Source: Jannaschia sp. W003 (GTDB taxonomy: Bacteria > Pseudomonadota > Alphaproteobacteria > Rhodobacterales > Rhodobacteraceae). Taken from it: DNA of 64,000 bases. Numbering within the stretch: the first letter of the stretch is position 1; each line of letters opens with the position of its first letter. The stretch lies in NCBI RefSeq assembly GCF_025144335.1, contig NZ_CP083539.1:2419501-2483500 (forward strand). Reading direction: 5' to 3'. Shown here one piece after another: positions 1 through 7,792 of the stretch. The position numbers were made by a program, and so were the translations under genes. The notes below the pieces were generated by a model, which worked only from the letters and a program-made list of their open reading frames with translations, was not told the origin of the DNA and made no database searches.

Positions 1-443
1 GACATGGCCCAAGGCATCACCGCGAAGGTGACGCCGAGCGCGTAGACGAGGTAGATGTGGATCACCGTGCCGTCCTGGTCGGCGTCGCCGTACTCGTTGC
101 GCGCGCCCACCAGGAACACGATCAGGCCGGTGACGAGCAGGCCGTAGACGCCCAGCGTCCAGCCCTTCCCGCCCAGGTGCGCGTGCGAGGCCGCCGCCGC
201 CAGGGCGATCAGCCCGAGGCTGAAGCCGTAGATGCCGATGTCGGCGATCCACTCGTACTCGCCCGCGCCGAGATCCGAGATCGTGTCCGCGATCCAGTCG
301 TGGTCGGGGACCACCACGTCGCCGATCAGCAGCGCGGCGGTGAAGATCGCGCAGCCCGCGATGGCGAGCCACGCGAGGCCGCGCAGGAACCCCGGGTTCT
401 CGGGAATCGGCGCGGCGGGCGTGGCGGGCTTCGCGTGGTGCAT
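1..443 (-). CDS. DUF998-like membrane protein (partial, C-terminus outside window)
   Basis: The reading frame is open from an ATG at 443 down to the left edge, so about 147 N-terminal residues are present and the end is missing. It starts MHHAKPATPAAP and shows several hydrophobic segments (around residues 22-42, 70-90 and 95-115). The stretch DTISDLGAGEYEWIADIG followed by further membrane segments resembles the DUF998 family of small integral membrane proteins, whose function is not known. No ribosome binding site stands out. It is transcribed in the same direction as the yebC gene upstream, with a gap of about 70 bp. Family assignment is from pattern only. Confidence 0.6.
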   Translation of the reverse strand, partial: MHHAKPATPAAPIPENPGFLRGLAWLAIAGCAIFTAALLIGDVVVPDHDWIADTISDLGAGEYEWIADIGIYGFSLGLIALAAAASHAHLGGKGWTLGVYGLLVTGLIVFLVGARNEYGDADQDGTVIHIYLVYALGVTFAVMPWAM

Positions 444-516
444 GGGCGGGGGTCTCCGGGGCTGGGGTTCGCCATGCCAACCGCCCGGATGAGGGGCGGT
501 TCCCCCGCCCCTCCCC

Positions 517-1257
517 TCAGAGTTGCGCCATCACCTCGTCGGACGCCTCGAAGTTGGCGGTGACGTTCTGCACGTCGTCGTCGTCCTCGAGCGCCTCGAT
601 CAACTTCATGAGCTGCTGCATGCCGTCTAGGTCCAGCTCCGTGGTAGTCTGGGGGCGCCAGACCAGCTTGGTCGACTCCGATTCGCCGAGCTGCTTCTCC
701 AGCGCCGTGGAGACGGCGTTCAGGTCGGTGTCGGCGCACCACACGACGTGGGACTCCTCGTCGGATTCCACGTCCTCGGCGCCCGCCTCGATGGCGGCCA
801 TCATCACCGTGTCCTCGTCGCCCACCGAGGCCGGGTAGACCACCTGCCCCTTGCGGTCGAACATGAAGCCCACGGAGCCGGTCTCACCGAGGTTGCCGCC
901 GTTCTTCGAGAACGTGGAGCGCACCGACGAGGCGGTGCGGTTGCGGTTGTCGGTCATGGCCTCGACGATGATCGCGACGCCGTTGGGGCCGTAGCCCTCG
1001 TAGCGGATCTCGTCGTAGTTCTCGGCGTCGCCCCCGGTGGCCTTGGCGATCGCCCGCTCGATGTTGTCCTTGGGCATCGAGTTGGACTTGGCCTCCTTCA
1101 CGGCGAGGCGCAGGCGCGGGTTCTTGTCGGGGTCCGGGTCGCCCATCTTGGCGGCCACGGTGATCTCCTTCGACAGGCGCGAGAAGACCTTGGCCTTGAG
1201 CTTGTCCTGCCGGCCCTTGCGGTGCTGGATGTTCGCCCATTTGCTGTGGCCCGCCAT
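517..1257 (-). CDS. YebC/PmpR family transcriptional regulator / translation factor
   Basis: The product is 246 aa, the usual length for the family. It begins [18 protein letters not shown], the near-invariant YebC start, and later has [12 protein letters not shown] and an acidic stretch. Members are cytosolic; some bind DNA as repressors (PmpR) and others act in translation at proline-rich stretches. Which role applies here cannot be told from sequence. The gene lies upstream of the DUF998-like gene and downstream of a small lipoprotein gene, all on the minus strand. Confident at the family level. Confidence 0.95.
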   Translation of the reverse strand: MAGHSKWANIQHRKGRQDKLKAKVFSRLSKEITVAAKMGDPDPDKNPRLRLAVKEAKSNSMPKDNIERAIAKATGGDAENYDEIRYEGYGPNGVAIIVEAMTDNRNRTASSVRSTFSKNGGNLGETGSVGFMFDRKGQVVYPASVGDEDTVMMAAIEAGAEDVESDEESHVVWCADTDLNAVSTALEKQLGESESTKLVWRPQTTTELDLDGMQQLMKLIEALEDDDDVQNVTANFEASDEVMAQL

Positions 1258-1336
1258 GGCGCCCTCCCCCGTTGCTGCGACGGCGCGATATAGGGCGGGC
1301 GGCGCCGGCCCCGCAAGGCCCGCGCGGCGCGGGTCG

Positions 1337-1864
1337 TCAGCCTTCGATCTCGAGCACGCCCGACGTGAACGTGCCGTCCGCCGGCGCCACGAAGTCGTCC
1401 GACGTCTCCGCCGCCGGGGCCGCCTCGGGCACCTCGAACAGGGCCTCGGGCATGGGCCGCACGAACAGCTTGCGGATGCCGTCGACGTCGGTGACGTAGA
1501 CCTCGGCCCGCGCGCCGGGCTCGCCGGCGGGTCCGACCACGCCGAAGCCGTCCTCGAGCGTGAACCGCCCCGGATCGCCGCCGATCGCGAACACCACGTC
1601 GAAGGGCAGCGAGTAGCCGCACTCCGAGGTGACGCCCGACCAGCCCGACTCCGCGCCCTCGGGGCGGAACGCCACGCAGCGCGCGCCGTCGGACATCAGG
1701 AAGGTCGCGCGCGCCGCGGTGACGCGGACGTCGGCCACGCGGGTTTCCGCCGAAGGCCCGGCTTCGGGCATTCGCGGCGTGCCGTCCATCATGCCGGTGA
1801 GGGGGCTCTCGATGCAGGCCGAGAGCGCGAGCGGGGCGAGGAGGAGGGCGGAGATCGGTCTCAA
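1337..1864 (-). CDS. Hypothetical lipoprotein
   Basis: The 175-aa product starts [19 protein letters not shown], a typical lipoprotein signal with the lipobox LSAC and the lipidated Cys at residue 17. The mature part contains short beta-rich stretches and one Cys pair (ARCVAF and SECGY) that may form a disulfide in the periplasm. I recognise no domain. It starts 28 bp after the SLC13-type permease stop codon, so it may be co-transcribed with it. Function unknown. Confidence 0.75.
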   Translation of the reverse strand: MRPISALLLAPLALSACIESPLTGMMDGTPRMPEAGPSAETRVADVRVTAARATFLMSDGARCVAFRPEGAESGWSGVTSECGYSLPFDVVFAIGGDPGRFTLEDGFGVVGPAGEPGARAEVYVTDVDGIRKLFVRPMPEALFEVPEAAPAAETSDDFVAPADGTFTSGVLEIEG

Positions 1865-1892
1865 GCGGGCGGTCTTTCGGTTCGGCGGGCCC

Positions 1893-3674
1893 CTACAGGG
1901 GCCAGATCAGCGGGATGACGAGCGCGCTCAGCACGCCGACGCTCAGGTTCAGCGGGATACCCGCGCGGAGGAAGTCGGTAAACCGGTATCCGCCCGGGCC
2001 GTAGACCAGCATGTTCGTCTGGTAGCCGATCGGCGTCGAGAACGAAGCCGAGGCGGCCACCATCACGGCCACCACGAGGGGGCGCGGGTCGATGCCCAGC
2101 GCCCCGGCGAGGCCGATGGCGACGGGCGTGATCACCACCGCCACCGCGTTGTTGGTGACCAGCTCGGTCAGCACCGAGGTCAGCAGGAAGATCGACCAGA
2201 TCAGCAGCGGCGCCGGCAGCGTGCCCAGCCAGGGCGCCACCGCGTCCACGATCATCGTCACGGCCCCCGAGGCCTGCAGCGCCGCGCCCACGGCGAGCAT
2301 CGCGAAGATCATCGCCAGCAAGCGCCCCTCCACGTAGCCGAACGCCTCCTCGGCATCGACGCAGCGGGTCAGCAGCACCACCGCCACGGCCAGCACCGCC
2401 AGCGCCAGGATCGGCGCCGCGCCGAAGGCCGACAGCGTCACCAGCGCGGCGATGGCGCCCACGGGCACCCAGAACTTCTCGCGCCGGAACGCCTCGGCGG
2501 CGGGATTGGCGATGTCCTGCAGGCGCATGTCCTCGGCGAAGCGGTGGATGTCGGCCTCGGCGCCCTCCACCAGCAGCGTGTCGCCCACCTGCAGCTCCAC
2601 CTCGTCGAGCTGCCCCTGCAGGTTGCGGTCGCGCCGGTGCACGGCCAGCGGGTAGACCCCGTAGCGGCGGCGCAGGCGCAGCACGCCCAGGGTGCGCCCA
2701 ACCAGACGCGCGCCGGGCGTCACCAGCACCTCCACGGTGCGCGTCTCCACGGCGCCGAGCTGGTCGATGCGGCGGAGCGAGGGGTCGCGCTGAAGGCTCA
2801 GGAGCTCGGCGATCTCGGTGCGCAGCACCACCCGGTCGCCCATCTGCAGCCGCACGTCGTCGAGCGTGCGCCGCAGGCTCACGTCGCCCCGGATCACGTC
2901 GACCAGCCGCACGCCGGGTCGCTTGAACAGCTGCACCCCGTTCACGTCGCGGCCGATCAGGTTGGAATCGGGCGGGATCACCGCCTCGGCGAAGTACTTT
3001 GAGCGCTTGCGGTCGCCCCCCAGCATCGCCGCCATCGAGGTGCGCTCCGGGATCAGGCGGGGCGCGATGAACCAAAGGTAGAGCACGCCCCAGACGCACA
3101 GCACGGCGGCCAGCGGCGTCACCTCGAAGATCGTGAACGGCTCCAGCCCCTCGGCCCGCGCCACGCCGTCGACCAGCAGGTTCGTGGACGTGCCGATCAG
3201 CGTCAGCATGCCGCCGAGGATCGAGGCGTAGCTCAGCGGGATCAGCAGCCGCGAGGGCACCGTGCCCAGCACGCCCGAGAGCTGCACCATCACCGGGATC
3301 ATCACCACCACCACGGGCGTGTTGGCGACGAAGCCCGAGGCCAGCACCACGAAGCCCAGGATCATCGCCATCGCCATCTTGGGCTGCGAGCGCGCCCGCC
3401 CCTCAGCCATGCGCGTGAACGCGTCGAGCGCCCCGGTGCGCACGAGGGCGCCCATCAGGAGGAACATCGCTCCGATGGTCCAGGGCGCGGGGTTGGAGAG
3501 CACTCCGAGCGCCGCGTCGTAGGGCAGCACGCCCGTGGCCAGCAGGAACGCCACGCCTGCCAGCGCGACCACCTCGGTGGGATAGACCTCGCGCAGGAAC
3601 AGCAGGAACATCGCCGCCACGGTGGCGAGCGCCACCCACGCCTCGGCCGCCTGCGGCAGGTCGAGCCAGTTCAC
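1893..3674 (-). CDS. SLC13/DASS-type permease with two RCK-C domains
   Basis: The 593-aa protein has about a dozen hydrophobic segments split into two halves by a cytosolic region (about residues 200-390). That region contains two RCK-C/TrkA-C-like modules (GRDVNGVQLFKRPGVRLVDV and GRTLGVLRLRRRYGVYPLAV). This is the layout of the SLC13 family, which moves sulfate or dicarboxylates with sodium. The motif TNNAVAVVITPVA in the second half matches the conserved Asn-Asn region; TSTNLLVDG lies in the first half. The substrate cannot be assigned. The start is 13 bp from the end of the upstream ymdB-like gene, suggesting one transcript. Confidence 0.88.
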   Translation of the reverse strand: MNWLDLPQAAEAWVALATVAAMFLLFLREVYPTEVVALAGVAFLLATGVLPYDAALGVLSNPAPWTIGAMFLLMGALVRTGALDAFTRMAEGRARSQPKMAMAMILGFVVLASGFVANTPVVVVMIPVMVQLSGVLGTVPSRLLIPLSYASILGGMLTLIGTSTNLLVDGVARAEGLEPFTIFEVTPLAAVLCVWGVLYLWFIAPRLIPERTSMAAMLGGDRKRSKYFAEAVIPPDSNLIGRDVNGVQLFKRPGVRLVDVIRGDVSLRRTLDDVRLQMGDRVVLRTEIAELLSLQRDPSLRRIDQLGAVETRTVEVLVTPGARLVGRTLGVLRLRRRYGVYPLAVHRRDRNLQGQLDEVELQVGDTLLVEGAEADIHRFAEDMRLQDIANPAAEAFRREKFWVPVGAIAALVTLSAFGAAPILALAVLAVAVVLLTRCVDAEEAFGYVEGRLLAMIFAMLAVGAALQASGAVTMIVDAVAPWLGTLPAPLLIWSIFLLTSVLTELVTNNAVAVVITPVAIGLAGALGIDPRPLVVAVMVAASASFSTPIGYQTNMLVYGPGGYRFTDFLRAGIPLNLSVGVLSALVIPLIWPL

Positions 3675-3687
3675 GCGCCGACGCCCC

Positions 3688-4503
3688 TCACGCCGCAGGC
3701 CCGGCGGGGGCCAGCCGCCCGCCCCGGCGCACCGGCTCGGCGTGCAGGGCCTTTCCGGTGGCGTCGTCGGTCTCCACGAAGAGGCCGCAGAGCGTCGCCT
3801 CGCCGCCCGCCGGCTCGAAGCGCGCCTTGGTCATCCCGGTCACGAAGCGGCGCAGCGGCTCGGTCTTCTCCATGCCGATCACGGAGTGGTAGTCGCCGCA
3901 CATGCCCGCGTCGGTCAGGTAGGCGGTGCCGCCCGGCAGGATCATCGCGTCCGCCGTGGGCACGTGGGTGTGCGTGCCCACGACGACGCTCGCGCGCCCG
4001 TCGCAGAAGTGCCCCATCGCCATCTTCTCGCTGGTCGCCTCGCAGTGCACGTCCACCAGGGCGGCCTGCACCGCGCCCCCCAGCGGGGCCGCGCGCAGCA
4101 CGGCGTCCACGGCCGAGAACGGGTCATCGTAGGTGCGCGACATGAACACCTGCCCCAGCACCTGCGCGACCAGGAGGCGGCGACCCGCGATCTCCAGCAC
4201 CCGCGCACCCCGGCCCGGCGCGGCCTTGGCGTAGTTCAGGGGGCAGATCACGCGCGGCTCGGTCTCGATGAACTGCATCATGTCGCGCTGGTCGAAGGCA
4301 TGGTCGCCCAACGTGATCGCGTCGGCCCCGGACTCCAGGATCGCCTTGGCCTGCGCCGCGTTCAGCCCCCGCCCCGACGAGGCGTTCTCGGCGTTCACCA
4401 CCACCGCGTCGAGGCGCAGCTCGGCCCGCAGCGCGGGCAGGCCCGCGGTGAGCGCGGTGCGGCCCGCGCGGCCCATGACGTCGCCGAGGAAGAGGATGCG
4501 CAT
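3688..4503 (-). CDS. YmdB-family metallophosphoesterase (TIGR00282-like)
   Basis: Starting at the ATG at 4503, the protein is 271 aa and opens MRILFLGDVMGRAGR. This contains the first metal-binding GD-x-x-G block of the family. Later motifs are VVNAENASSGRG, LGDHAFDQRD and VVGTHTHVPTAD, which supply the remaining Asn, Asp and His ligands of a di-iron phosphodiesterase. Bacillus YmdB cleaves cAMP; the role in alphaproteobacteria is unclear. An in-frame start 21 codons upstream would add an arginine-rich tail absent from the family, so I chose the internal ATG. The gene is divergent from the cytochrome b561 gene. Confidence 0.9.
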   Translation of the reverse strand: MRILFLGDVMGRAGRTALTAGLPALRAELRLDAVVVNAENASSGRGLNAAQAKAILESGADAITLGDHAFDQRDMMQFIETEPRVICPLNYAKAAPGRGARVLEIAGRRLLVAQVLGQVFMSRTYDDPFSAVDAVLRAAPLGGAVQAALVDVHCEATSEKMAMGHFCDGRASVVVGTHTHVPTADAMILPGGTAYLTDAGMCGDYHSVIGMEKTEPLRRFVTGMTKARFEPAGGEATLCGLFVETDDATGKALHAEPVRRGGRLAPAGPAA

Positions 4504-4594
4504 GAGGAGTGCGATACGCGAGGGGGCGCGGAGGCGGAAGGCCCCCCGTGCGCCACGTTCCCCCACGCGCTACGTCGTGCCCAGAGGAGCCACC

Positions 4595-5773
4595 ATGCCG
4601 CACCTGCGCACTGCTGGAAACACCGCCGCCACCTACGGCCGCGTGGAGCGCGCCTTCCACTGGAGCGTCGCGCTGCTGATCGCCTCCGCGGTCGGGCTCG
4701 GCCTCGCCGCGCAGTGGGCGCCGCTGGCCTCGGACGCCGCGTGGGCGTGGAAGGCGCGGCTCTTCAGCCTGCACAAGACGGTGGGCGTCGCCGCCTTCGC
4801 CGTCGCCCTCGCCCGCATCGCCTGGGCTGCCGCGCAGCCCCGCCCCCGTCCCCTCCACCCCGAGCGCCGGTGGGAGACGCGCCTCGCCCGCGCCGTGCAC
4901 GGGACGCTCTACGGCGCGCTAGTCCTGGTCCCCCTGTCCGGCTGGCTCGCCCACGCCGCGATGCCGGGCTTCGCGCCGATCCTCTTGCCCGTGCCCCAGT
5001 CCCTCGCCCTGCCCGCGCCGTGGCCCGAGCGTCTGGCCGCGCTGCACGTGGTGGCGGGCCGCGTCCTCCTCGCGGCGGTCGCGCTCCACGTCGCCGGCGC
5101 CCTGCGCCACGCGCTCGAGCGCGACGGCACCCTCGCGCGGATGTGGAACGGCTGGGCGCCCCCCGAGCCGCCCCCGCCGCCCCGCGACCGCGCCCCCCTC
5201 CTCGCCGCCATCGCCGTCTGGGCCGTCGCCGTCGTCGCCGGCCTCGCCCTCGCGCCCACCCGCGCGCCGGTCGCCGCCATCGCCCCGGCCCCCGCCAGCG
5301 GGTGGCAGGTCGAGAGCGGCACGCTCGGCATCGTGGTCCGCCAGATGGGCGCGGAGGTGGAGGGCACGTTCGACCGCTGGACGGCGGCGATCGACTACGA
5401 CCCCGAGGCCCGCACCGGCACGGTGGACGTCCGCGTCGACGTGGCTTCGCTCCGCGTCGGCGCCGTGTCCACGGAGGCCGCCGCGCCCGAGTTCCTCGAC
5501 GCCGCTGCCCATCCCACCGCCACGTTCCGCGCCACGATCCGCCCCGAGGGCGCGGGGCTGGTCGCCGACGGCACCCTCGCCCTGCGCGGCGTCGTGCTGC
5601 CCCTCGCCCTGCCCTTCGCGCTCCACCTGGACGGGGACCGCGCCACCGCCAACGGCGAGGCGACGCTCGACCGGCTGGCCTTCGGCATCGGCGCGTCCTA
5701 CCCCGAGGACGCGAACGTGGGCCACGCCGTGCGCCTGCGCTTCGCCCTGGTCGCCACCCGGGAGGCCCCGTGA
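4595..5773 (+). CDS. Cytochrome b561 domain fused to YceI-like domain
   Basis: The 392-aa protein has two parts. Residues 1-215 form a cytochrome b561-type membrane di-heme domain, with several hydrophobic segments and His residues in AFHWSVALL, SLHKTVGV, AVHGTLYG and ALHVVAGR. After one more membrane segment (about 205-225), residues 230-392 form a periplasmic YceI-like lipocalin domain (GTFDRWTAAIDYDPEARTG, FRATIRPEG, LALRGVVLPL, RLAFGIGASYP). YceI domains bind isoprenoid-type ligands such as quinones, so an electron-transfer role with a bound quinone is plausible but inferred. GAGGAG lies 5-10 bp before the ATG. Its stop overlaps the next start by 4 bp. Confidence 0.9.
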   Translation: MPHLRTAGNTAATYGRVERAFHWSVALLIASAVGLGLAAQWAPLASDAAWAWKARLFSLHKTVGVAAFAVALARIAWAAAQPRPRPLHPERRWETRLARAVHGTLYGALVLVPLSGWLAHAAMPGFAPILLPVPQSLALPAPWPERLAALHVVAGRVLLAAVALHVAGALRHALERDGTLARMWNGWAPPEPPPPPRDRAPLLAAIAVWAVAVVAGLALAPTRAPVAAIAPAPASGWQVESGTLGIVVRQMGAEVEGTFDRWTAAIDYDPEARTGTVDVRVDVASLRVGAVSTEAAAPEFLDAAAHPTATFRATIRPEGAGLVADGTLALRGVVLPLALPFALHLDGDRATANGEATLDRLAFGIGASYPEDANVGHAVRLRFALVATREAP

Positions 5774-6171
5774 CCGAAGACATCGCCCTGCGTCCCCACC
5801 ACGTGCTCTGCGCCATCGGCTTCCGGGGCCGCGGCTACGACGACGGCTTCGTCGGCAACATGGCACGCGTGGTGGGCGGCCTGCGCGCGGGCGCCCGCGT
5901 GTGGATCACCGGCGAGGCTGACGCCATCTGCGCCCCCTGCCCCCGCCGCCGCGGCGCCGGCTGCGAGGCGGATGCCGCCATCGCGCGTCTCGACGCCGCC
6001 CACTCAGAGGCGCTCGGCATCGCGCCGGGTGAACGCCACGACTGGACCGCGCTGGAACGCCGCGCCGCCGAGCGCGTCGTCCCCGAGGACCTGGACCGGC
6101 TCTGCGAGGGCTGCCGCTGGCTCCCCCTCGGCCTCTGCCGGGGCGCGTTGGCCGAGCTGCGCGCGCGCTGA
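5770..6171 (+). CDS. DUF1284 domain protein, cysteine-rich
   Basis: This 133-aa protein starts with GTG, overlapping the stop of the b561-YceI gene by four bases (GTGA), so the two are probably translationally coupled. The early motif LRPHHVLCAIGFRGRGYDDGF is typical of DUF1284. Cysteines group as CAPC with a further Cys in GAGCEAD, and as CEGC with a further Cys in LGLCRG. This looks like a metal or Fe-S site, but the family has no established function. The coupling hints at a link to the electron-transfer fusion. A hairpin terminator follows. Confidence 0.8.
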   Translation: MTEDIALRPHHVLCAIGFRGRGYDDGFVGNMARVVGGLRAGARVWITGEADAICAPCPRRRGAGCEADAAIARLDAAHSEALGIAPGERHDWTALERRAAERVVPEDLDRLCEGCRWLPLGLCRGALAELRAR

Positions 6172-6177
6172 AACGAA

Positions 6178-6208
6178 GAGGGGCCGCGCCTCGCGGCACC
6201 GCCCCCTC
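6178..6208. terminator. Hairpin between convergent DUF1284 and bioY genes
   Basis: The outer arms GAGGGG (6178-6183) and CCCCTC (6203-6208) enclose an inner stem CCGCG/CGCGG with a CCT loop (6184-6196). It lies just after the DUF1284 stop and before the bioY stop, so it could end both transcripts. No run of T follows, so it would be a weak intrinsic terminator. Confidence 0.4.
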
Positions 6209-6226
6209 CGATTCCGTCAGGTCCGA

Positions 6227-6799
6227 TCAGGCGCGGTGCAGCGCCTTCACGCCGCCCGCGACGATCACCGCCGCCAGCACCGCCTTGATCGCATCCCCGA
6301 GCAGGAACGGCGTCATGAACGCGCCCAGCAACTCGCCCGTCGCCAGGTCCTGCCCCCAGACGCCCACGCCCAGCGCGCCCGCCACGCCCATCGGCCAGGC
6401 GAGGCCGAACACATACAGCACGGCCGACGCCACCAGCGCCGCGCCGATCATCGCGGCCAGCCCGCGCCCGGCGGCGAGGCCCGCGATCGCGGCCATCGCC
6501 ACGAAGCCCACGAGGAAGCCCGCGGTCGGGCCGGCGAAGGCCACGCCGTTCATGCCGTTCGCGAACACCGGCAGGCCCGCGAGGCCTTCCGCGAGGTACA
6601 GCGCCACCGTGGCCGCGCCCATGCGCGCGCCGAAGGCGAGGCCGACGAACAGCACGGCCAGCGTCTGCAGCGTCATGGGCACCGGGTAGAAGGGCACGGA
6701 GACCTGCGCGGCCAGCGCGATCAGCACCGAGCCGGCGACCGCGAGCGCGGCGCGCTTCGTCCAGTTCATCTGCCCGAGGGCCATCGAAGTCAGCGTCAT
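6227..6799 (-). CDS. bioY: BioY family biotin transporter (ECF S component)
   Basis: The 190-aa protein is almost wholly hydrophobic, with about six membrane segments. It carries motifs usual in BioY: QVSVPFYPVPMTLQTLAVL near the N-terminus, and GPTAGFLVGF. BioY binds biotin in the membrane and works alone or with the ECF energising module. No bioM or bioN is present here, so it may act alone or with a module elsewhere. I chose ATG 6799 because GGAGGTG lies about 5 bp upstream; a TTG four codons earlier would overlap that ribosome binding site. Confidence 0.92.
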   Translation of the reverse strand: MTLTSMALGQMNWTKRAALAVAGSVLIALAAQVSVPFYPVPMTLQTLAVLFVGLAFGARMGAATVALYLAEGLAGLPVFANGMNGVAFAGPTAGFLVGFVAMAAIAGLAAGRGLAAMIGAALVASAVLYVFGLAWPMGVAGALGVGVWGQDLATGELLGAFMTPFLLGDAIKAVLAAVIVAGGVKALHRA

Positions 6800-6900
6800 A
6801 TCCACCTCCAAGACGTCGCGTCCTTTTCCGCCCGCCGCCGGGGGGTGTCAACGCTTGCGGCGCTTGCGGCCCGGCGCGCCCCGTGGCACGGCCCCGCCCC

Positions 6901-7554
6901 ATGACCGAACCTCTCGCCCTCGTCACAGGCGCCTCGCGCGGCCTCGGCGCCGCCGCCGCCCTGCGCCTCGCCGCCCGCGGCCACCACGTCGTCGCCGTGG
7001 CGCGCACCCAAGGCGGGCTCGAAGCGCTCGACGACCGCATCCAGGCGGCGGGCAGCTCGGCCACCCTCGCGCCGATGGACGTGACGGACGTGGGCGCCAT
7101 GCAGCACCTCTGCCGCTCGATCCACGACCGCTGGGGGGGGATCAACGTATGGGTCCACGCCGCGGTCCACGTGCCGCCCCTGTCCCCGGCCGAGATGGTG
7201 GACGAGCGGGATGCCAAGAAGGCCATCGACACCAACGTCGCCGCCACGCTGCGGCTCATTCCTTACGTCGCCCCCCTCCTGCGCGCGGGCGGCGGCGGGC
7301 ACGCGGTGTTCTTCGACGACCCCCGCCCGCCGAAGTTCGCCTCCGCCTACCTCGCCACCAAGTGGGCGCAGCGGGCGGCCGTGGAGGCGTGGCAGGCCGA
7401 GGCCGTCACCCCCGGATCGCCCGCGATCCACCTCCTCCAGCCGCGCCCCACCGCCACCGCGACCCGCGCGCGCTTCCACCCCGGCGAGGACCGCTCGGCG
7501 CTCGCCTCCCCCGACGACGAGGCGGCGCGGCTGCTGGAGAGCGTCGGGCTTTAG
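6901..7554 (+). CDS. SDR-family oxidoreductase with atypical active site
   Basis: The 217-aa product has the nucleotide-binding motif TGASRGLG near the N-terminus and YLATK in the place of the catalytic YxxxK, so it is a classical short-chain dehydrogenase/reductase fold. Two conserved features are altered. The NAG motif reads HAA (WVHAAVH), and the position 13 residues before the catalytic Tyr, normally Ser, lies in AVFFDDPRP with no Ser. E. coli YciK is a comparable small SDR. Activity and substrate are uncertain. It is divergent from bioY across about 100 bp. An ATG at 6901 was preferred to a GTG six codons upstream. Confidence 0.82.
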   Translation: MTEPLALVTGASRGLGAAAALRLAARGHHVVAVARTQGGLEALDDRIQAAGSSATLAPMDVTDVGAMQHLCRSIHDRWGGINVWVHAAVHVPPLSPAEMVDERDAKKAIDTNVAATLRLIPYVAPLLRAGGGGHAVFFDDPRPPKFASAYLATKWAQRAAVEAWQAEAVTPGSPAIHLLQPRPTATATRARFHPGEDRSALASPDDEAARLLESVGL

Positions 7555-7792
7555 GGCCGCCCTGTGGAGCTGTAACCGACTGCCACCGCGGCGCACCACG
7601 CTCCGGCCTTGCGCCGGGGCCTCGGCCCGAACCTTGTCGCTGCCGCTTCGGAGCGTGGCGCACGCTCGACGCAGAGACCCCGGCGCAACGCCGGGGAGCT
7701 CCAAATCCGGCGACCCCGCCGGTGCGGGGCCGCGTTCGCGCCTCGGATCGGTCCACTGGACCGATCCGTCCGGCCTGCGGCCGGACCGGTGC
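7555..7792. repeat. Gene-free gap packed with GC-rich palindromic repeats
   Basis: I see no coding sequence in these 238 bp, but four inverted repeats. They are CTCCGGC/GCCGGGG with loop CTTGC (7601-7619); CCCCGGCG/CGCCGGGG with loop CAA (7678-7696); GGATCGGTCCA/TGGACCGATCC around a single C (7745-7767); and GTCCGGCC/GGCCGGAC with loop TGC (7768-7786). Related hairpins occur at 17577-17749, 30924-31052 and 25706-25730. Some may end transcripts of the convergent SDR and livM genes. Confidence 0.75.

Noticed and set aside
1629..3002. Long open frames opposite the SLC13 gene and many others
   Set aside because: They are rich in Arg, His, Gly and Gln with no domains, and lie fully across well-supported genes on the other strand; such mirror frames are expected at this G+C.
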